DNA of 64,000 nt from Spongiibacter thalassae (GTDB taxonomy: Bacteria; Pseudomonadota; Gammaproteobacteria; Pseudomonadales; Spongiibacteraceae): positions 62,001 through 126,000 of the forward strand of contig NZ_JAAWWK010000004.1 in NCBI RefSeq assembly GCF_012272835.1, in the 5' to 3' direction. The notes beneath the pieces were generated by a model. That model ran no database searches. It was not told the origin of the DNA and was given only the letters and a program-made list of their open reading frames with translations. Made by a program: the position numbers and the translations under genes. Position 1 is the stretch's first letter. Each line of letters begins with the position of its first letter. Below, piece by piece: positions 26,122-35,075 of this stretch.

Positions 26122-26496
26122 TTACAGCCCCTTAATCGCCGCTACGGCGAGACAGGCCCAGCCTAGCAAAAACAACAAACCACCAACGGGGGTTATCGCA
26201 CCCAACACCTTGATCTCGGTGAGCGCCAGAGCATAAAGACTACCGCTGAACAGGGCGATACCCAGCGCAAACAGCCAAACCGATGCCCTTAACGCCGCGT
26301 GCTGCACACCACTGTGCAGCAACAGGGCCGCTGCCAATAGCGCGAACGCGTGATAGAAGTGGTATTGCACGGCGGTTTCGTACACCGCCATCATTTCGCT
26401 GCTCAGTCGAGCCTTGAGCCCGTGGGCGCCAAAAGCGCCCAATGCGACGGCCAGAAAACCGTATACCGCAGCAATGCCTAAACTGATTGACGCCAT
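26122..26496 (-). CDS. DUF423 membrane protein (YgdD-like)
   Basis: 124 aa with four predicted helices. GAFGAHGLKARLS near the N-terminus, VYETAVQYHFYHAFALL in the middle and GAITPVGGLLFLLGWACL at the end are the DUF423 hallmarks. Start ATG 26496 has AGGGGG 5 nt upstream. Inner-membrane protein of unknown function, found widely in bacteria. Upstream partner of trmB. Confidence 0.85.
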   Translation of the reverse strand: MASISLGIAAVYGFLAVALGAFGAHGLKARLSSEMMAVYETAVQYHFYHAFALLAAALLLHSGVQHAALRASVWLFALGIALFSGSLYALALTEIKVLGAITPVGGLLFLLGWACLAVAAIKGL

Positions 26497-26600
26497 ATCG
26501 CCCCCTGAATTTCTTAAGGTGGCTATTGTAAGGGGGGGCGTCGGCAATACAAAGCGGGTTTTGCGCCGCGACTATGGGCGACCACACGCGCCCAAGCCAC

Positions 26601-27326
26601 TTACCAGAGTATTTTGTACTCCAATCCCAGCGCCAGATTATTCACATCCGAGCGTCGATACTGGTTGAGCCGATACTCTGCCACCAGATACAGATCCTCG
26701 ACCAAGCGCCAGCCCAGTTGCGCCTCCGCCACCATCGGGTTTGCCGGAATCGCCTCGGGCAGGGTTTCATTAAAGGTGTGGTCGATAAATCCGCCCAGAT
26801 AGAGGCGCTCGCTTAGCCAGGGGAAGCCCATACGGAAAGCGTGCTCCATTTGCCAAACCGACTCGTCGCGCTCGTCGATCTGAATGGCGTGAAAATTAAT
26901 CGAATAGCTCAGGTGAATTGCCTTGAATAACTCGCCAATCACAGGGGTGTCGTGAAACCGCCAGCGCGCACCGAAGCGCAGTCTATCGTTGTCTTCGCCA
27001 CTGCGCAGATTGCTCTGCACTGTCAAATCAAAGGGCGAGCCGTCGCTGATTTGCCACTTCAGTGTCTGCTCGCTGTAGAAGGTGGTAGTTTCTGTCAGCT
27101 CCTCCTCCGCGGGGGCGTTGTAGAAATTGATAAACATAAACAGCGACAGGCGCTGTGGTAGCTGTGCACCGACGTTAAGGGTCGCGACACTGTCGCTGCT
27201 CGCATCACTGAGATAGGGATACAGGTTGAAATCCAGAAAACCCCGCTGACTTGGCGCTCCCTGGGCCACCGCCGCACACAATAACAACCACAAAAACACC
27301 CACCCGGAAAACCACTTTGCCGCCAT
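26601..27326 (-). CDS. outer-membrane beta-barrel protein, unknown
   Basis: 241 aa. A signal peptide (MAAKWFSGWVFLWLLLCAAVAQGA) is followed by alternating hydrophobic strands (LSLFMFINFYN, TLKWQISDGSPFDLTVQSNL, LYLVAEYRLNQYRR) and a terminal LALGLEYKILW. I infer a small (8-12 strand) barrel. The ATG at 27326 has GGGGG 8 nt upstream; two further in-frame starts upstream (to 27341) are possible. No family recognised and no close operon partner. Confidence 0.6.
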   Translation of the reverse strand: MAAKWFSGWVFLWLLLCAAVAQGAPSQRGFLDFNLYPYLSDASSDSVATLNVGAQLPQRLSLFMFINFYNAPAEEELTETTTFYSEQTLKWQISDGSPFDLTVQSNLRSGEDNDRLRFGARWRFHDTPVIGELFKAIHLSYSINFHAIQIDERDESVWQMEHAFRMGFPWLSERLYLGGFIDHTFNETLPEAIPANPMVAEAQLGWRLVEDLYLVAEYRLNQYRRSDVNNLALGLEYKILW

Positions 27327-27435
27327 ATTAACCCCCATCACCAGAGGGGAAAGTAAAGCCCAGTGGACGCCATAGTGCTATGCGTACTTCTGCGGGGGGA
27401 GTCGGGGAAAAACCAGTAGTCACAAACGGCAGAAA

Positions 27436-27464
27436 CAAAAACGCCCCGACGTGATGCGGGGCGT
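27436..27464 (-). terminator. rpoH terminator
   Basis: Minus-strand stem ACGCCCCG/CGGGGCGT with an 8-nt loop and a TTTTTG tail, about 25 bases past the rpoH stop. Confidence 0.85.
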
Positions 27465-27487
27465 CAGCGGTGTTCCAGGGCGACCAA

Positions 27488-28348
27488 TCAGGCTTCCATC
27501 GCGGCGCGCAGTTTCTTCATTGCCGCCTTTTCGAGCTGCCGAATCCGCTCGGCAGACACGCCATAGCGATCAGCCAGATCATGCAGGGTGGCTTTATCGT
27601 CGGCCAGCCAGCGCGACTGGAGAATATCCCGACTGCGCTCATCCAGCTCGTCCAGCGCCAACACCAGACTTTGGTGATTGCTTTCTTCCCAGTTATCTGC
27701 CTCAAGCAGACGCGCAGGATCCTGGGAATGGTCTTCCAGGTAGTGCACCGGAGCGACGTAGCTGCTGCTGTCACTGTCGTCATCACTGCCAGAGGCATCG
27801 AAGGCCACATCAACCGAGCTGAGGCGCCCTTCCATGCGACGCACTTCGCTGACATCCACGCCGAGGTCGGCGGCGACAGCGTGGGCTTCGTCGTTGCTCA
27901 ACCACGCCAGCTGTTTTTTGGCACTGCGCAGATTAAAGAACAGTTTGCGCTGGGCCTTGGTGGTCGCCACCTTGACGATGCGCCAGTTGCGCAGCACATA
28001 CTCGTGGATTTCGGCCTTGATCCAGTGCACGGCAAAAGACACCAGACGCACGCCCTTGCTTGGGTCGAAGCGCTTGACCGCCTTCATCAGGCCGACATTG
28101 CCCTCCTGAATCAGATCCGCCTGGGGCAGACCGTAGCCGTTGTAGCTTTTGGCAATGTGCACCACGAAGCGCAGGTGCGACATAACCAACTGCCGGGCCG
28201 CTTCGAGATTGCCGCGAAAATGGAGTTCTTCTGCCAGCTCTCGCTCCCGCTCTGCACTGAGCAGGGGAATGCTGCCAACTGCCTGAATATATGCAGAGAG
28301 ATCACCACCCGGCACAAGTTGCTGTACTGGCTGCAGATGGGTGCTCAT
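27488..28348 (-). CDS. rpoH: heat-shock sigma factor RpoH (sigma-32)
   Basis: 286 aa. Region 2 shows [61 protein letters not shown] (broken over about 55-115). The RpoH box QRKLFFNLR follows (about 134-142). Region 4 ends [22 protein letters not shown] 28348 is preferred because AGGAGG lies 6-7 nt upstream; an ATG six bases earlier is too close to it. Directs RNA polymerase to chaperone and protease genes. The usual ftsYEX neighbours are absent here. Confidence 0.95.
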   Translation of the reverse strand: MSTHLQPVQQLVPGGDLSAYIQAVGSIPLLSAERERELAEELHFRGNLEAARQLVMSHLRFVVHIAKSYNGYGLPQADLIQEGNVGLMKAVKRFDPSKGVRLVSFAVHWIKAEIHEYVLRNWRIVKVATTKAQRKLFFNLRSAKKQLAWLSNDEAHAVAADLGVDVSEVRRMEGRLSSVDVAFDASGSDDDSDSSSYVAPVHYLEDHSQDPARLLEADNWEESNHQSLVLALDELDERSRDILQSRWLADDKATLHDLADRYGVSAERIRQLEKAAMKKLRAAMEA

Positions 28349-28515
28349 GCACATCCTCCTGTCAAAAAGTAAAAATAGACCAATCGCCCGCGGAATACGC
28401 TGCGGGCGCGACCTCGAAATCGACTGATTATTAGATGCCTAAACGGCCAAAAGTTCAAGGGCAAATTTATGCCAAAGCCCCAGAAATCGCGACACAGCGG
28501 GGCATTAACGTGCTG

Positions 28516-29922
28516 TTACCTCTGTATATCAGTGTCCTTGTCCGACGCCCAGCTATCCACAAAAGGTGCAAATACCGCTTCACCGTCAAAAACGGCGCCA
28601 AAATGCGCGATAAGTGCGTAAACGCCCATTAACTTGCGCATTACATAGAGGAAGTCCTTGGGTGGCAGGGCGAAATACTTACTCATTGACGCCGCCACCG
28701 CTTTTTTGGCCACCCTCTTGGGTAAATTGCTGTTTCGCCAGTCATAGCGCAAACCGTCCGCAGACAGGGCCTCGGCGGGCAGCTGCTGCGAGGGTTTGCG
28801 CAGGGGTTCAGCGATATCCAAACCGATATCGACAAAGGACTCCAGCACCTCTTCAGGAAAATGAGCCTTCATAAAGCCCAGACCAATACTGCAACGCAGA
28901 AAGGCCTCGCGATCCTGTCGATAAGCAGCCACCATCATCTCGCAGAACTGACCCGCGAACTGGCTGGGCAACAGGCGCATCGCACCGAAATCCAACAATA
29001 CAAGCTGGTCGCGTCGCCCACGGGGGTCGATACGCACTCGGTAATTGCCAAAATTGGGGTCTGTCTGCATCCGCTGCCAGCTGAACAGCTCCAGCAGGAA
29101 CAAGTGCAGGACCGCCTCTCCCAGAGCGTTGCGCCGCGCCTGACTGAGTGCGAGCACCTCCGGCGCGGCCACCGCCAGAGAGGGTTCGTAACTCATTGTC
29201 AGCACCCGCATGGTGCTGTAGCGGGCGCTGCTGCGCGGCACAATGTAGCGGGAGTCTTCACACAGCTTGCCGGCGACAAAGTCGAGGTCCCGCCGCTCCT
29301 GCTGGTAGTCGACTTCCTTGTGCAACAGCTGGCGGATGTCGCCAAACCAGTCGTCGATATTGCGTGTCGATTCCAGCAAGCGGGAGATTCGCATCAACGC
29401 CATAACCGCCTGAAAATCGGCATCGATGGTGCGATCCACACCGGGGTACTGCACCTTTACGCACAACTCTTCACCGGAAACTTCTACTCTGGCGCGATGC
29501 ACCTGCCCCAGCGAGGCAGCCGCCAGTGGCTGCCGGTCGATATCCAGCTCAGCCAGCCGGTAACTGTCCAGTTCCTTTTGCAAGGCACCACGTATCGCCG
29601 CCCAGGACATTGGCGGAGTATTGTCTTCAAGAGAGTGCAGCGCTTCGGCCACCTCAGGGGGAAGCAGGTAATCACCATAGGTCGCCATCAGCTGGCCGAT
29701 TTTCACTACGCTGCCCTTGAGTCTGCCCAACTCCTCGATAAAGAAGCGAATATTTTCCCGTCGACGCGCCAACGCTGCGGCCTCGTCGTGGCTGAAGCGC
29801 TCGCGCAGCGATTGCCCTACCGCGCGACTGCCATAACGCAGCCCCAGCCTGGATAGCTCCAGCCGACGGGCGAAGCCCCCTGTGGTCAATCGGTGCAATG
29901 TCGATTCATTATCGTCAGTCAT
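28516..29922 (-). CDS. ABC1/UbiB-family atypical kinase
   Basis: 468 aa from ATG 29922 (a TTG at 29958 is possible). Family motifs in order: LKGSVVKIGQLMATYGDYLLPPEV (KxGQ), AAASLGQVHRARV (Ala-rich loop replacing the Gly loop), VKVQYPGV (ATP Lys), ELFSWQRMQTDPNFGNY (catalytic loop) and LLDFGAMR (metal-binding DFG). It belongs to the AarF/UbiB/ABC1 group linked to quinone biosynthesis and lipid homeostasis. Because ubiB proper usually lies in ubiE-ubiJ-ubiB, this looks like a paralogue. It lies 48 nt after the SET-protein stop signal of the same-strand neighbour order DLH-SET... in fact upstream of neither: it is transcribed after them on the minus strand. Confidence 0.85.
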   Translation of the reverse strand: MTDDNESTLHRLTTGGFARRLELSRLGLRYGSRAVGQSLRERFSHDEAAALARRRENIRFFIEELGRLKGSVVKIGQLMATYGDYLLPPEVAEALHSLEDNTPPMSWAAIRGALQKELDSYRLAELDIDRQPLAAASLGQVHRARVEVSGEELCVKVQYPGVDRTIDADFQAVMALMRISRLLESTRNIDDWFGDIRQLLHKEVDYQQERRDLDFVAGKLCEDSRYIVPRSSARYSTMRVLTMSYEPSLAVAAPEVLALSQARRNALGEAVLHLFLLELFSWQRMQTDPNFGNYRVRIDPRGRRDQLVLLDFGAMRLLPSQFAGQFCEMMVAAYRQDREAFLRCSIGLGFMKAHFPEEVLESFVDIGLDIAEPLRKPSQQLPAEALSADGLRYDWRNSNLPKRVAKKAVAASMSKYFALPPKDFLYVMRKLMGVYALIAHFGAVFDGEAVFAPFVDSWASDKDTDIQR

Positions 29923-29970
29923 AGCGACCAAGCTGGCAGCGGACGGGCGTGAAGTCAAGGCGGGGCGGTG

Positions 29971-30273
29971 TTACCACTCGTCACCATAGTCGTGCAACAG
30001 CTCTTCACCTGCGGCGATATCGCGCAGAGCGACCACGGTAAAATCATCGTAGTAAATCACGTTGGCCGGGCGGCCATGGTTGATGTACTTGAGGGTGCAA
30101 CACACATCCACCAGTCGCCCGTCGGCAAGGGTCAGGGTATGCAGCCCGGCTTCGTCAGCGGGCTTGACCTCACAGTGACCTATCACCGTATCACTGGCGA
30201 TAGGTCTGGTGGCGAACAATCCTTTGCCATGCACCGCGCTGCGCCGAACGGCGTAAGACTTGCGCGGCGCCAT
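29971..30273 (-). CDS. minimal SET-domain protein
   Basis: 100 aa consisting almost entirely of a SET core. It opens RRSAVHGKGLFATRPIA. KYINHGRPANVIYYDD corresponds to the NHS/pseudoknot motif, and GEELLHDYGDEW to the second pseudoknot strand with the catalytic-site Tyr. SET proteins transfer methyl groups to lysine, but no pre-/post-SET Cys clusters are present. Bacterial mini-SET proteins have few known targets. It starts 3 nt after the stop of the dienelactone hydrolase gene, so the two are coupled. Confidence 0.8.
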   Translation of the reverse strand: MAPRKSYAVRRSAVHGKGLFATRPIASDTVIGHCEVKPADEAGLHTLTLADGRLVDVCCTLKYINHGRPANVIYYDDFTVVALRDIAAGEELLHDYGDEW

Positions 30274-30276
30274 CCG

Positions 30277-31047
30277 CTACTCGCCCCCCAGCATACGCAG
30301 CAGGGCCGACCAGCTCTGCTGATCCGCTTCGGCGTTGTAGGCCAGCGGCAAACCGTGCTTTTTACCGATGGCGGTCGACCCCGGATTGGTAAAGCTGTGT
30401 TTGGCCTGGGGGAAACTCAGCAGCTGTAAATCGACACCCGCCGCCGACATCTCGGCAACAAAATTCCCCACCTGCTCAGCGGGCACCATCGGGTCGGCAC
30501 CACCGGTAGCGACCAACACTTTCGCTTTTACAACGCCGGGCTCAGCCTTGTTCTCGGTGCCAAGCGAGCCGTGAAAACTGGCCACCCCTGCCAACTCCAG
30601 CCCGCGCCGCGCTTGATTCAACACCACCGCTCCACCAAAGCAATAACCAATCGCGTATACCTTGGGGGATGTTTGCGAACTGGCCTTTTTTACCGCCGCC
30701 ACCGCCGCCTCGAACCGGGCGTTCATTTTTTCCGGCTCGGCCAGCGCGGCATTCATAAACGCCGTGGCATCCTTGGGGTGGCTGGTGCTTTTGCCTGTGC
30801 CATACATATCGACGGCGATCGCACTGTAACCCGCCTCGGCCAGCATTTTCGCGCGCTTGCGCGCATAATCGTTCAGCCCCCACCACTCGTGCACCACCAC
30901 AACCACCGGGCCACTGCTGCGCTCAGACTGATACAGCGACGCTGTGCCGAGGTTGTCGGGCAAGACAATCTTCTTTTCACTCACCCCCGCCTGCGCCACT
31001 GCCGCGAAAAACCCCACAAAACAGAGCAACCATTTACCAATACGCAT
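30277..31047 (-). CDS. exported dienelactone hydrolase-family enzyme
   Basis: 256 aa. Signal peptide MRIGKWLLCFVGFFAAVAQA, then the DLH alpha/beta fold: VVVVHEWWGLNDYARKRA, the Cys nucleophile in GYCFGGAVV, Asp in GGADPMVPA and His in FPQAKHSFTNPGS. AGGGGGAAG precedes the ATG. Probably periplasmic. Classical DLH opens dienelactones in chlorocatechol breakdown, but the signal peptide and lack of catabolic neighbours make that substrate unlikely. Co-transcribed with the SET protein. Confidence 0.85.
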   Translation of the reverse strand: MRIGKWLLCFVGFFAAVAQAGVSEKKIVLPDNLGTASLYQSERSSGPVVVVVHEWWGLNDYARKRAKMLAEAGYSAIAVDMYGTGKSTSHPKDATAFMNAALAEPEKMNARFEAAVAAVKKASSQTSPKVYAIGYCFGGAVVLNQARRGLELAGVASFHGSLGTENKAEPGVVKAKVLVATGGADPMVPAEQVGNFVAEMSAAGVDLQLLSFPQAKHSFTNPGSTAIGKKHGLPLAYNAEADQQSWSALLRMLGGE

Positions 31048-31082
31048 TTCTTCCCCCTGAATATTCTCGAATAGTACGGTTT

Positions 31083-31110
31083 TACGACTACAATCTAATT
31101 CCTACGACTA
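31083..31110. promoter_or_regulatory. paired direct repeat TACGACTA in a divergent promoter region
   Basis: TACGACTA occurs at 31083-31090 and 31103-31110, exactly 20 bp apart (about two helical turns), between the leftward hydrolase and the rightward DUF1761 gene. It could bind a dimeric regulator. No protein is assigned. Confidence 0.3.
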
Positions 31111-31140
31111 AAACCACGTTTTTACTACGGACCCTGAGTT

Positions 31141-31536
31141 ATGTCGATCTTCGGTGTAAACCCGATTGCCGCCATTATTGCCTTCGCGGCCAGCAGCCTG
31201 CTTGGCTATCTGTGGTATCTACCCCAGATCATGGGCACCGCTTGGCGAACAGAGCAGGGCCTGCCCCCCGAAGCACTCAAGCCAAGCCCCCAGGCACTGA
31301 TGGTACAAATGCTCGCCACCCTGCTCATCAGCTGGCTGATTGGCGTAAACGTAATGCTGTTACAAAAAGGCCTGTTACCTGCCGGCACCATGATACTGCT
31401 TCTGGCGATGTTTGTGGTCAGCACCTGGGCCACTCGGCTGATACAGGGCAAAAACAACAAAGTTGCGCTGATCGACAGCAGTTATGCTGGAGCGATGACC
31501 ATTCTGAACTATTTGATTTACAGCATTATCTATTAG
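31141..31536 (+). CDS. DUF1761 membrane protein
   Basis: 131 aa with four hydrophobic segments. The N-terminal AAIIAFAASSLLGYLWYLP and the TxWATRLIQ...YAGAMTILNYLIYSIIY end fit DUF1761, a family of small inner-membrane proteins of unknown function. Monocistronic, divergent from the dienelactone hydrolase. No strong ribosome site before ATG 31141. Confidence 0.65.
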   Translation: MSIFGVNPIAAIIAFAASSLLGYLWYLPQIMGTAWRTEQGLPPEALKPSPQALMVQMLATLLISWLIGVNVMLLQKGLLPAGTMILLLAMFVVSTWATRLIQGKNNKVALIDSSYAGAMTILNYLIYSIIY

Positions 31537-31600
31537 GTTCTGGCACTCTCGCAGAATAGGGTCAGTGACGGCCGTGCTGCTACCGGCCGAATAAACTCGC

Positions 31601-31855
31601 CTACATCAGGCTGCGCTCGACGTCCCGCAACCGCCGTGTATAACTACGGCAGTTTTTTCGCAGCCACTCATCGCGACTGCGTCGGGCTTTTTTCATTGCC
31701 GCACCGCTGCTGTAGCCACGCAATTTGCGCCCATCCCGCAAGGCCTGCTGCAATCGCACCGCCTCGCGCTTGGCACTTTCACACTCTGGCCAGTCCGCTG
31801 CCTGCACTTCCGCCGCACTGAGTAAAACCACCACCAAAAACCAATATCGCTTCAC
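31601..31855 (-). CDS. small secreted basic protein, unknown
   Basis: 84 aa from a GTG at 31855, chosen for the AGGGAGG 5-6 nt upstream. A signal peptide ([18 protein letters not shown]) precedes a short, strongly basic helical region with two Cys (DWPECESAK and RKNCRSYT), likely disulfide-linked in the periplasm. Not recognised. Divergent from fbp. Confidence 0.6.
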   Translation of the reverse strand: MKRYWFLVVVLLSAAEVQAADWPECESAKREAVRLQQALRDGRKLRGYSSGAAMKKARRSRDEWLRKNCRSYTRRLRDVERSLM

Positions 31856-32039
31856 GCGCACCTCCCTGTTTGCGTTTCGCCACATCCTTGCGGCGCCTGT
31901 TGGAACACAGTGTGAGTACGTTATGCCACACTTACTCTACGCGCAAGACCCGCACAGGACGGCGTTGCTGTTCCTGAACCGCTGGCACTGGCATAATACA
32001 CACTTACGCCCTTCTCTCGCCCAGACCGGAACTGTACCC

Positions 32040-33014
32040 ATGAGCCGCGCCACCCTCGCCGACTACCTGACCACACATACCGATTCCACCAGCCTGCAAC
32101 AACTTGTTATCGCCCTTGCCGACACCAGCATCGACATTCGTCAGGATCTGGCCGGCGGCGCATTGAACGACATTCTCGGTGCTGCGGGCGCAGAGAACGT
32201 TCAGGGCGAGGAGCAGAAAAAACTCGACGTTATTGCCAACGACCGCATCAAGGCGGCCCTTGCGGCACTGCCCTGTGTGCGCGGCATTGCCTCCGAGGAG
32301 GAAGACGATGTCGTGCCCGCCCACCAAGGCGGAGAGTTTCTGGTGACCTTTGATCCCCTGGACGGCTCGTCAAATATCGACATCAACAGCATGGTCGGGA
32401 CGATTTTTTCCGTTCTGGGCAGCAACGCCGACGGCCCCCTCAGCGAGCAGGAGTTTTTGCAGCCAGGACGCCAGCAAATTGCCGCCGGCTATATGCTTTA
32501 CGGCCCCTCGGTGATGCTGGTGCTCACTGTGAAAAAGGGCGTGGTCATGTTTACCTATGATCCTCAATCCGGGCAATATCTGCTCACCGACGATCAGGTG
32601 AACATTCCTGCCGACTGCAAGGAATTCGCCATCAATATGTCCAACCAGCGCCATTGGGCACCGGCGATGCAGCGCTACATTGCGGAATTGCTTGAGGGCA
32701 AAGAAGGGCCCCGAGGCAAGGATTACAATATGCGCTGGGTCGCAGCAATGGTCGCCGATGTGCACCGCATTCTGTGCCGTGGCGGTCTGTTCTGCTACCC
32801 CTGGGACAAGCGCAAACCAGAGCAAGCGGGCAAGCTGCGGCTGATGTACGAAGCCAACCCGATGGGCCTGCTGGTTGAGCAAGCCGGTGGGCGTATTTGT
32901 ACTCAGGATGGCCCGATTCTGGATATTCAGCCCGAACAGATTCACCAGCGGGTGCCGGTCATTCTCGGCGCCGCCAACGAGGTGGATCTCTGTGTCAGCT
33001 ATCATCAGAGCTAA
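32040..33014 (+). CDS. fbp: class I fructose-1,6-bisphosphatase
   Basis: 324 aa. GIASEEEDD and [24 protein letters not shown] form the metal site. [37 protein letters not shown] and [17 protein letters not shown] form the sugar-phosphate pocket. Dephosphorylates fructose-1,6-bisphosphate in gluconeogenesis. ATG 32040 gives the standard length. rlmJ follows 18 nt later. Confidence 0.95.
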   Translation: MSRATLADYLTTHTDSTSLQQLVIALADTSIDIRQDLAGGALNDILGAAGAENVQGEEQKKLDVIANDRIKAALAALPCVRGIASEEEDDVVPAHQGGEFLVTFDPLDGSSNIDINSMVGTIFSVLGSNADGPLSEQEFLQPGRQQIAAGYMLYGPSVMLVLTVKKGVVMFTYDPQSGQYLLTDDQVNIPADCKEFAINMSNQRHWAPAMQRYIAELLEGKEGPRGKDYNMRWVAAMVADVHRILCRGGLFCYPWDKRKPEQAGKLRLMYEANPMGLLVEQAGGRICTQDGPILDIQPEQIHQRVPVILGAANEVDLCVSYHQS

Positions 33015-33032
33015 TTCACCGGCGACCCGCCA

Positions 33033-33872
33033 ATGCTAAGTTACCGCCACGGCTTTCACGCCGGCAACCACGCCGACGTGCTCAAACATCTGGTGCAGGT
33101 GCTGCTGCTCGATTATCTGCAACAGAAAGACAAGGCCCTGCTCTATGTGGATACCCACGCCGGTGCCGGCAGCTACTTGCTGAATCAGGGCTTTGCCGCC
33201 AAGAACCGCGAGCACGACAGCGGCATTGGCCGCCTGCGGGCTGCCTCCTGGCGAGTATTGCCTGCACCATTGCAACGCTATCTGGCGGTTGTTGAAGCCT
33301 GCACGGAGCAGGACGCCGAGCCCAGCTACCCCGGCTCACCCGCCATCGCGCTAGAGATGCTGCGCCGACAGGACCACGCGGAGCTGTTTGAATTACACCC
33401 GGCCGACTGCGATATTTTACAGCGCCGTGCCTACCGCCATGCCTCGGTGCATCTGAAAAACGGCTTCGATGGACTGCGCGCCCTGCTGCCCCCGGCGTCC
33501 CGCCGCGCACTGGTTTTGATCGACCCGCCCTACGAAAACAAGGCCGATTACAAAACCCTGTGTCGCTGCCTGGAAGACAGCCTGAAACGCTTCGCCCAGG
33601 GTGTATACGCGGTGTGGTATCCCCTGCTGCCCCAGGGCGAGTCACTGAAATTGCAGGAAAAGCTGACCCGCCTGTCGCCGGAAAATTACCTGCACGCCAG
33701 CCTTGAAGTGTCTGCGGCGAGCGGTGAGCGCGGCATGTACGGCAGCGCCATGTTCGTCATCAATCCACCCTGGCTGCTGCGCGGACAGCTGGAAGAAGCC
33801 CTGCCGGTGCTGGCCGAACTGCTTGGTATCGACGGCCAGGGCAGCTTTAGCCTCAGCGGCCAGCAACGCTGA
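33033..33872 (+). CDS. rlmJ: 23S rRNA m6A2030 methyltransferase RlmJ
   Basis: 279 aa. The N-terminal MLSYRHGFHAGNHADVLKH is diagnostic. VDTHAGAGSY starts the SAM site, and VLIDPPYENKADY is the N6-adenine methylase DPPY motif. GMYGSAMFVINPPW lies near the C-terminus. Methylates A2030 of 23S rRNA. Same strand as fbp and close to it. Confidence 0.95.
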   Translation: MLSYRHGFHAGNHADVLKHLVQVLLLDYLQQKDKALLYVDTHAGAGSYLLNQGFAAKNREHDSGIGRLRAASWRVLPAPLQRYLAVVEACTEQDAEPSYPGSPAIALEMLRRQDHAELFELHPADCDILQRRAYRHASVHLKNGFDGLRALLPPASRRALVLIDPPYENKADYKTLCRCLEDSLKRFAQGVYAVWYPLLPQGESLKLQEKLTRLSPENYLHASLEVSAASGERGMYGSAMFVINPPWLLRGQLEEALPVLAELLGIDGQGSFSLSGQQR

Positions 33873-33907
33873 TTAGACGGGATATATCCCGGCGTAAAAT
33901 CTCTGAC

Positions 33908-34927
33908 TCAAAGCGCCTCGATAACGGTCTCCATGGTGCTTACAGAGGTTTCGAAATGGTCCCGGTGGCCGATAATCATGGTTGTCACCGGAGACTTCTG
34001 CCAGTCCTGCAGACGCTCGCGAATCCGCTCCTTCGGCCCGAGCAGGGAGATTTCATCGACCAGCGCATCCGGCACCGCCTTGATTGCCTCCTCGTGCTTG
34101 CCCTCGTACCACAGGTCCTGCACCTTTTCCGCCTCGTCACCAAAGCCCATTCGACCCATCAGGTTCTTGTGGAAATTGTCCTTGCGCGCGCCCATTCCTC
34201 CCAGGTACAGGGCCATAGTCATTTTTCCCGGATACAGGGCCTCTTCCAGATTGTCGCTGACAATGCAGTTCACCGCTGCGCTGATCTCAAAACCCTCTGG
34301 CTTGTTGGCCAGACTGTCTGCAAAGATGTTCATGCGGTAGGGCGAAACAAAAATCGGCATCCAACCGTCGAAGCGCTCCGCCGCCAGGGCAATATTTTTC
34401 GGCCCTTCGGCCCCGAGAAACACCGGTATTTTCTTGCGCAGCGGATGGGTAATACTTTTCAGCGGCTTGCCCAGACCGAGGCTGTCGGGGCCCTGATAGG
34501 GCAATTGATACTGACGCCCCTGGTATTCTACCGGCGCTTCCCGCGCCACTGTGCGGGTGAAAATATCCAGCCATTCGCGGGTGCGCTCCAGCGGCCGCTT
34601 GAACTGCTGACCATACCAGCCCTCGACCACCTGTGGCCCGGACACTCCCACCCCAAGACTCAGGCGCCCATTTGAAATGTGATCCAGCGTCATCGCCGAC
34701 ATGGCCGCGCACACCGGGGTGCGCGCAGAGAGCTGCATAACACCGGTACACAGCCTGATCTTACTGGTTTGAGCGGCGATCGCCGCCAGTGGCGTAAAGC
34801 AGTCCGAGCCATAGGCCTCGGCGGTGAAGACCGAATCAAAGCCCAGAGCTTCGGCGGTTTGCGCCAGTTCAATAAAGCGATCCGTGGGCTGCTTCTGCCA
34901 ATACCCCAGGTGTAAACCAAATTTCAT
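33908..34927 (-). CDS. LLM-class flavin/F420-type oxidoreductase (Rv3520c-like)
   Basis: 339 aa TIM-barrel of the bacterial luciferase superfamily. Opens MKFGLHLGYWQKQPTDRFIE; FDSVFTAEAYGSDCFTPLAAIAA and IRLCTGVMQLSARTP are typical of the TIGR03559 group. GVGVSGPQVVEGWYG holds the flavin phosphate region. AGAGG precedes ATG 34927. Members are often labelled F420-dependent, but most gammaproteobacteria do not make F420, so FMN is more likely. Substrate unknown. Downstream of the P450 on the same strand, but a terminator lies between. Confidence 0.8.
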   Translation of the reverse strand: MKFGLHLGYWQKQPTDRFIELAQTAEALGFDSVFTAEAYGSDCFTPLAAIAAQTSKIRLCTGVMQLSARTPVCAAMSAMTLDHISNGRLSLGVGVSGPQVVEGWYGQQFKRPLERTREWLDIFTRTVAREAPVEYQGRQYQLPYQGPDSLGLGKPLKSITHPLRKKIPVFLGAEGPKNIALAAERFDGWMPIFVSPYRMNIFADSLANKPEGFEISAAVNCIVSDNLEEALYPGKMTMALYLGGMGARKDNFHKNLMGRMGFGDEAEKVQDLWYEGKHEEAIKAVPDALVDEISLLGPKERIRERLQDWQKSPVTTMIIGHRDHFETSVSTMETVIEAL

Positions 34928-35029
34928 CGTGGGCCTCTTTTGCAAAGGGTGGATATCAGGGTCAGTATAGGAACAGCGATCGCGCGGGCACTATGGCAAA
35001 ACTGCTCAAAGCCGAGGTACAGGGTGGCG

Positions 35030-35063
35030 AAAAAGATCAGCCCGCCGCAGGTTTCAGCGGGCT
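35030..35063 (-). terminator. terminator of the second P450 gene
   Basis: Minus-strand stem AGCCCGC/GCGGGCT with an 11-nt loop and a TTTTT run four bases later, just past the P450 stop. Confidence 0.75.
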
Positions 35064-35075
35064 TTGCAGGCGCGT

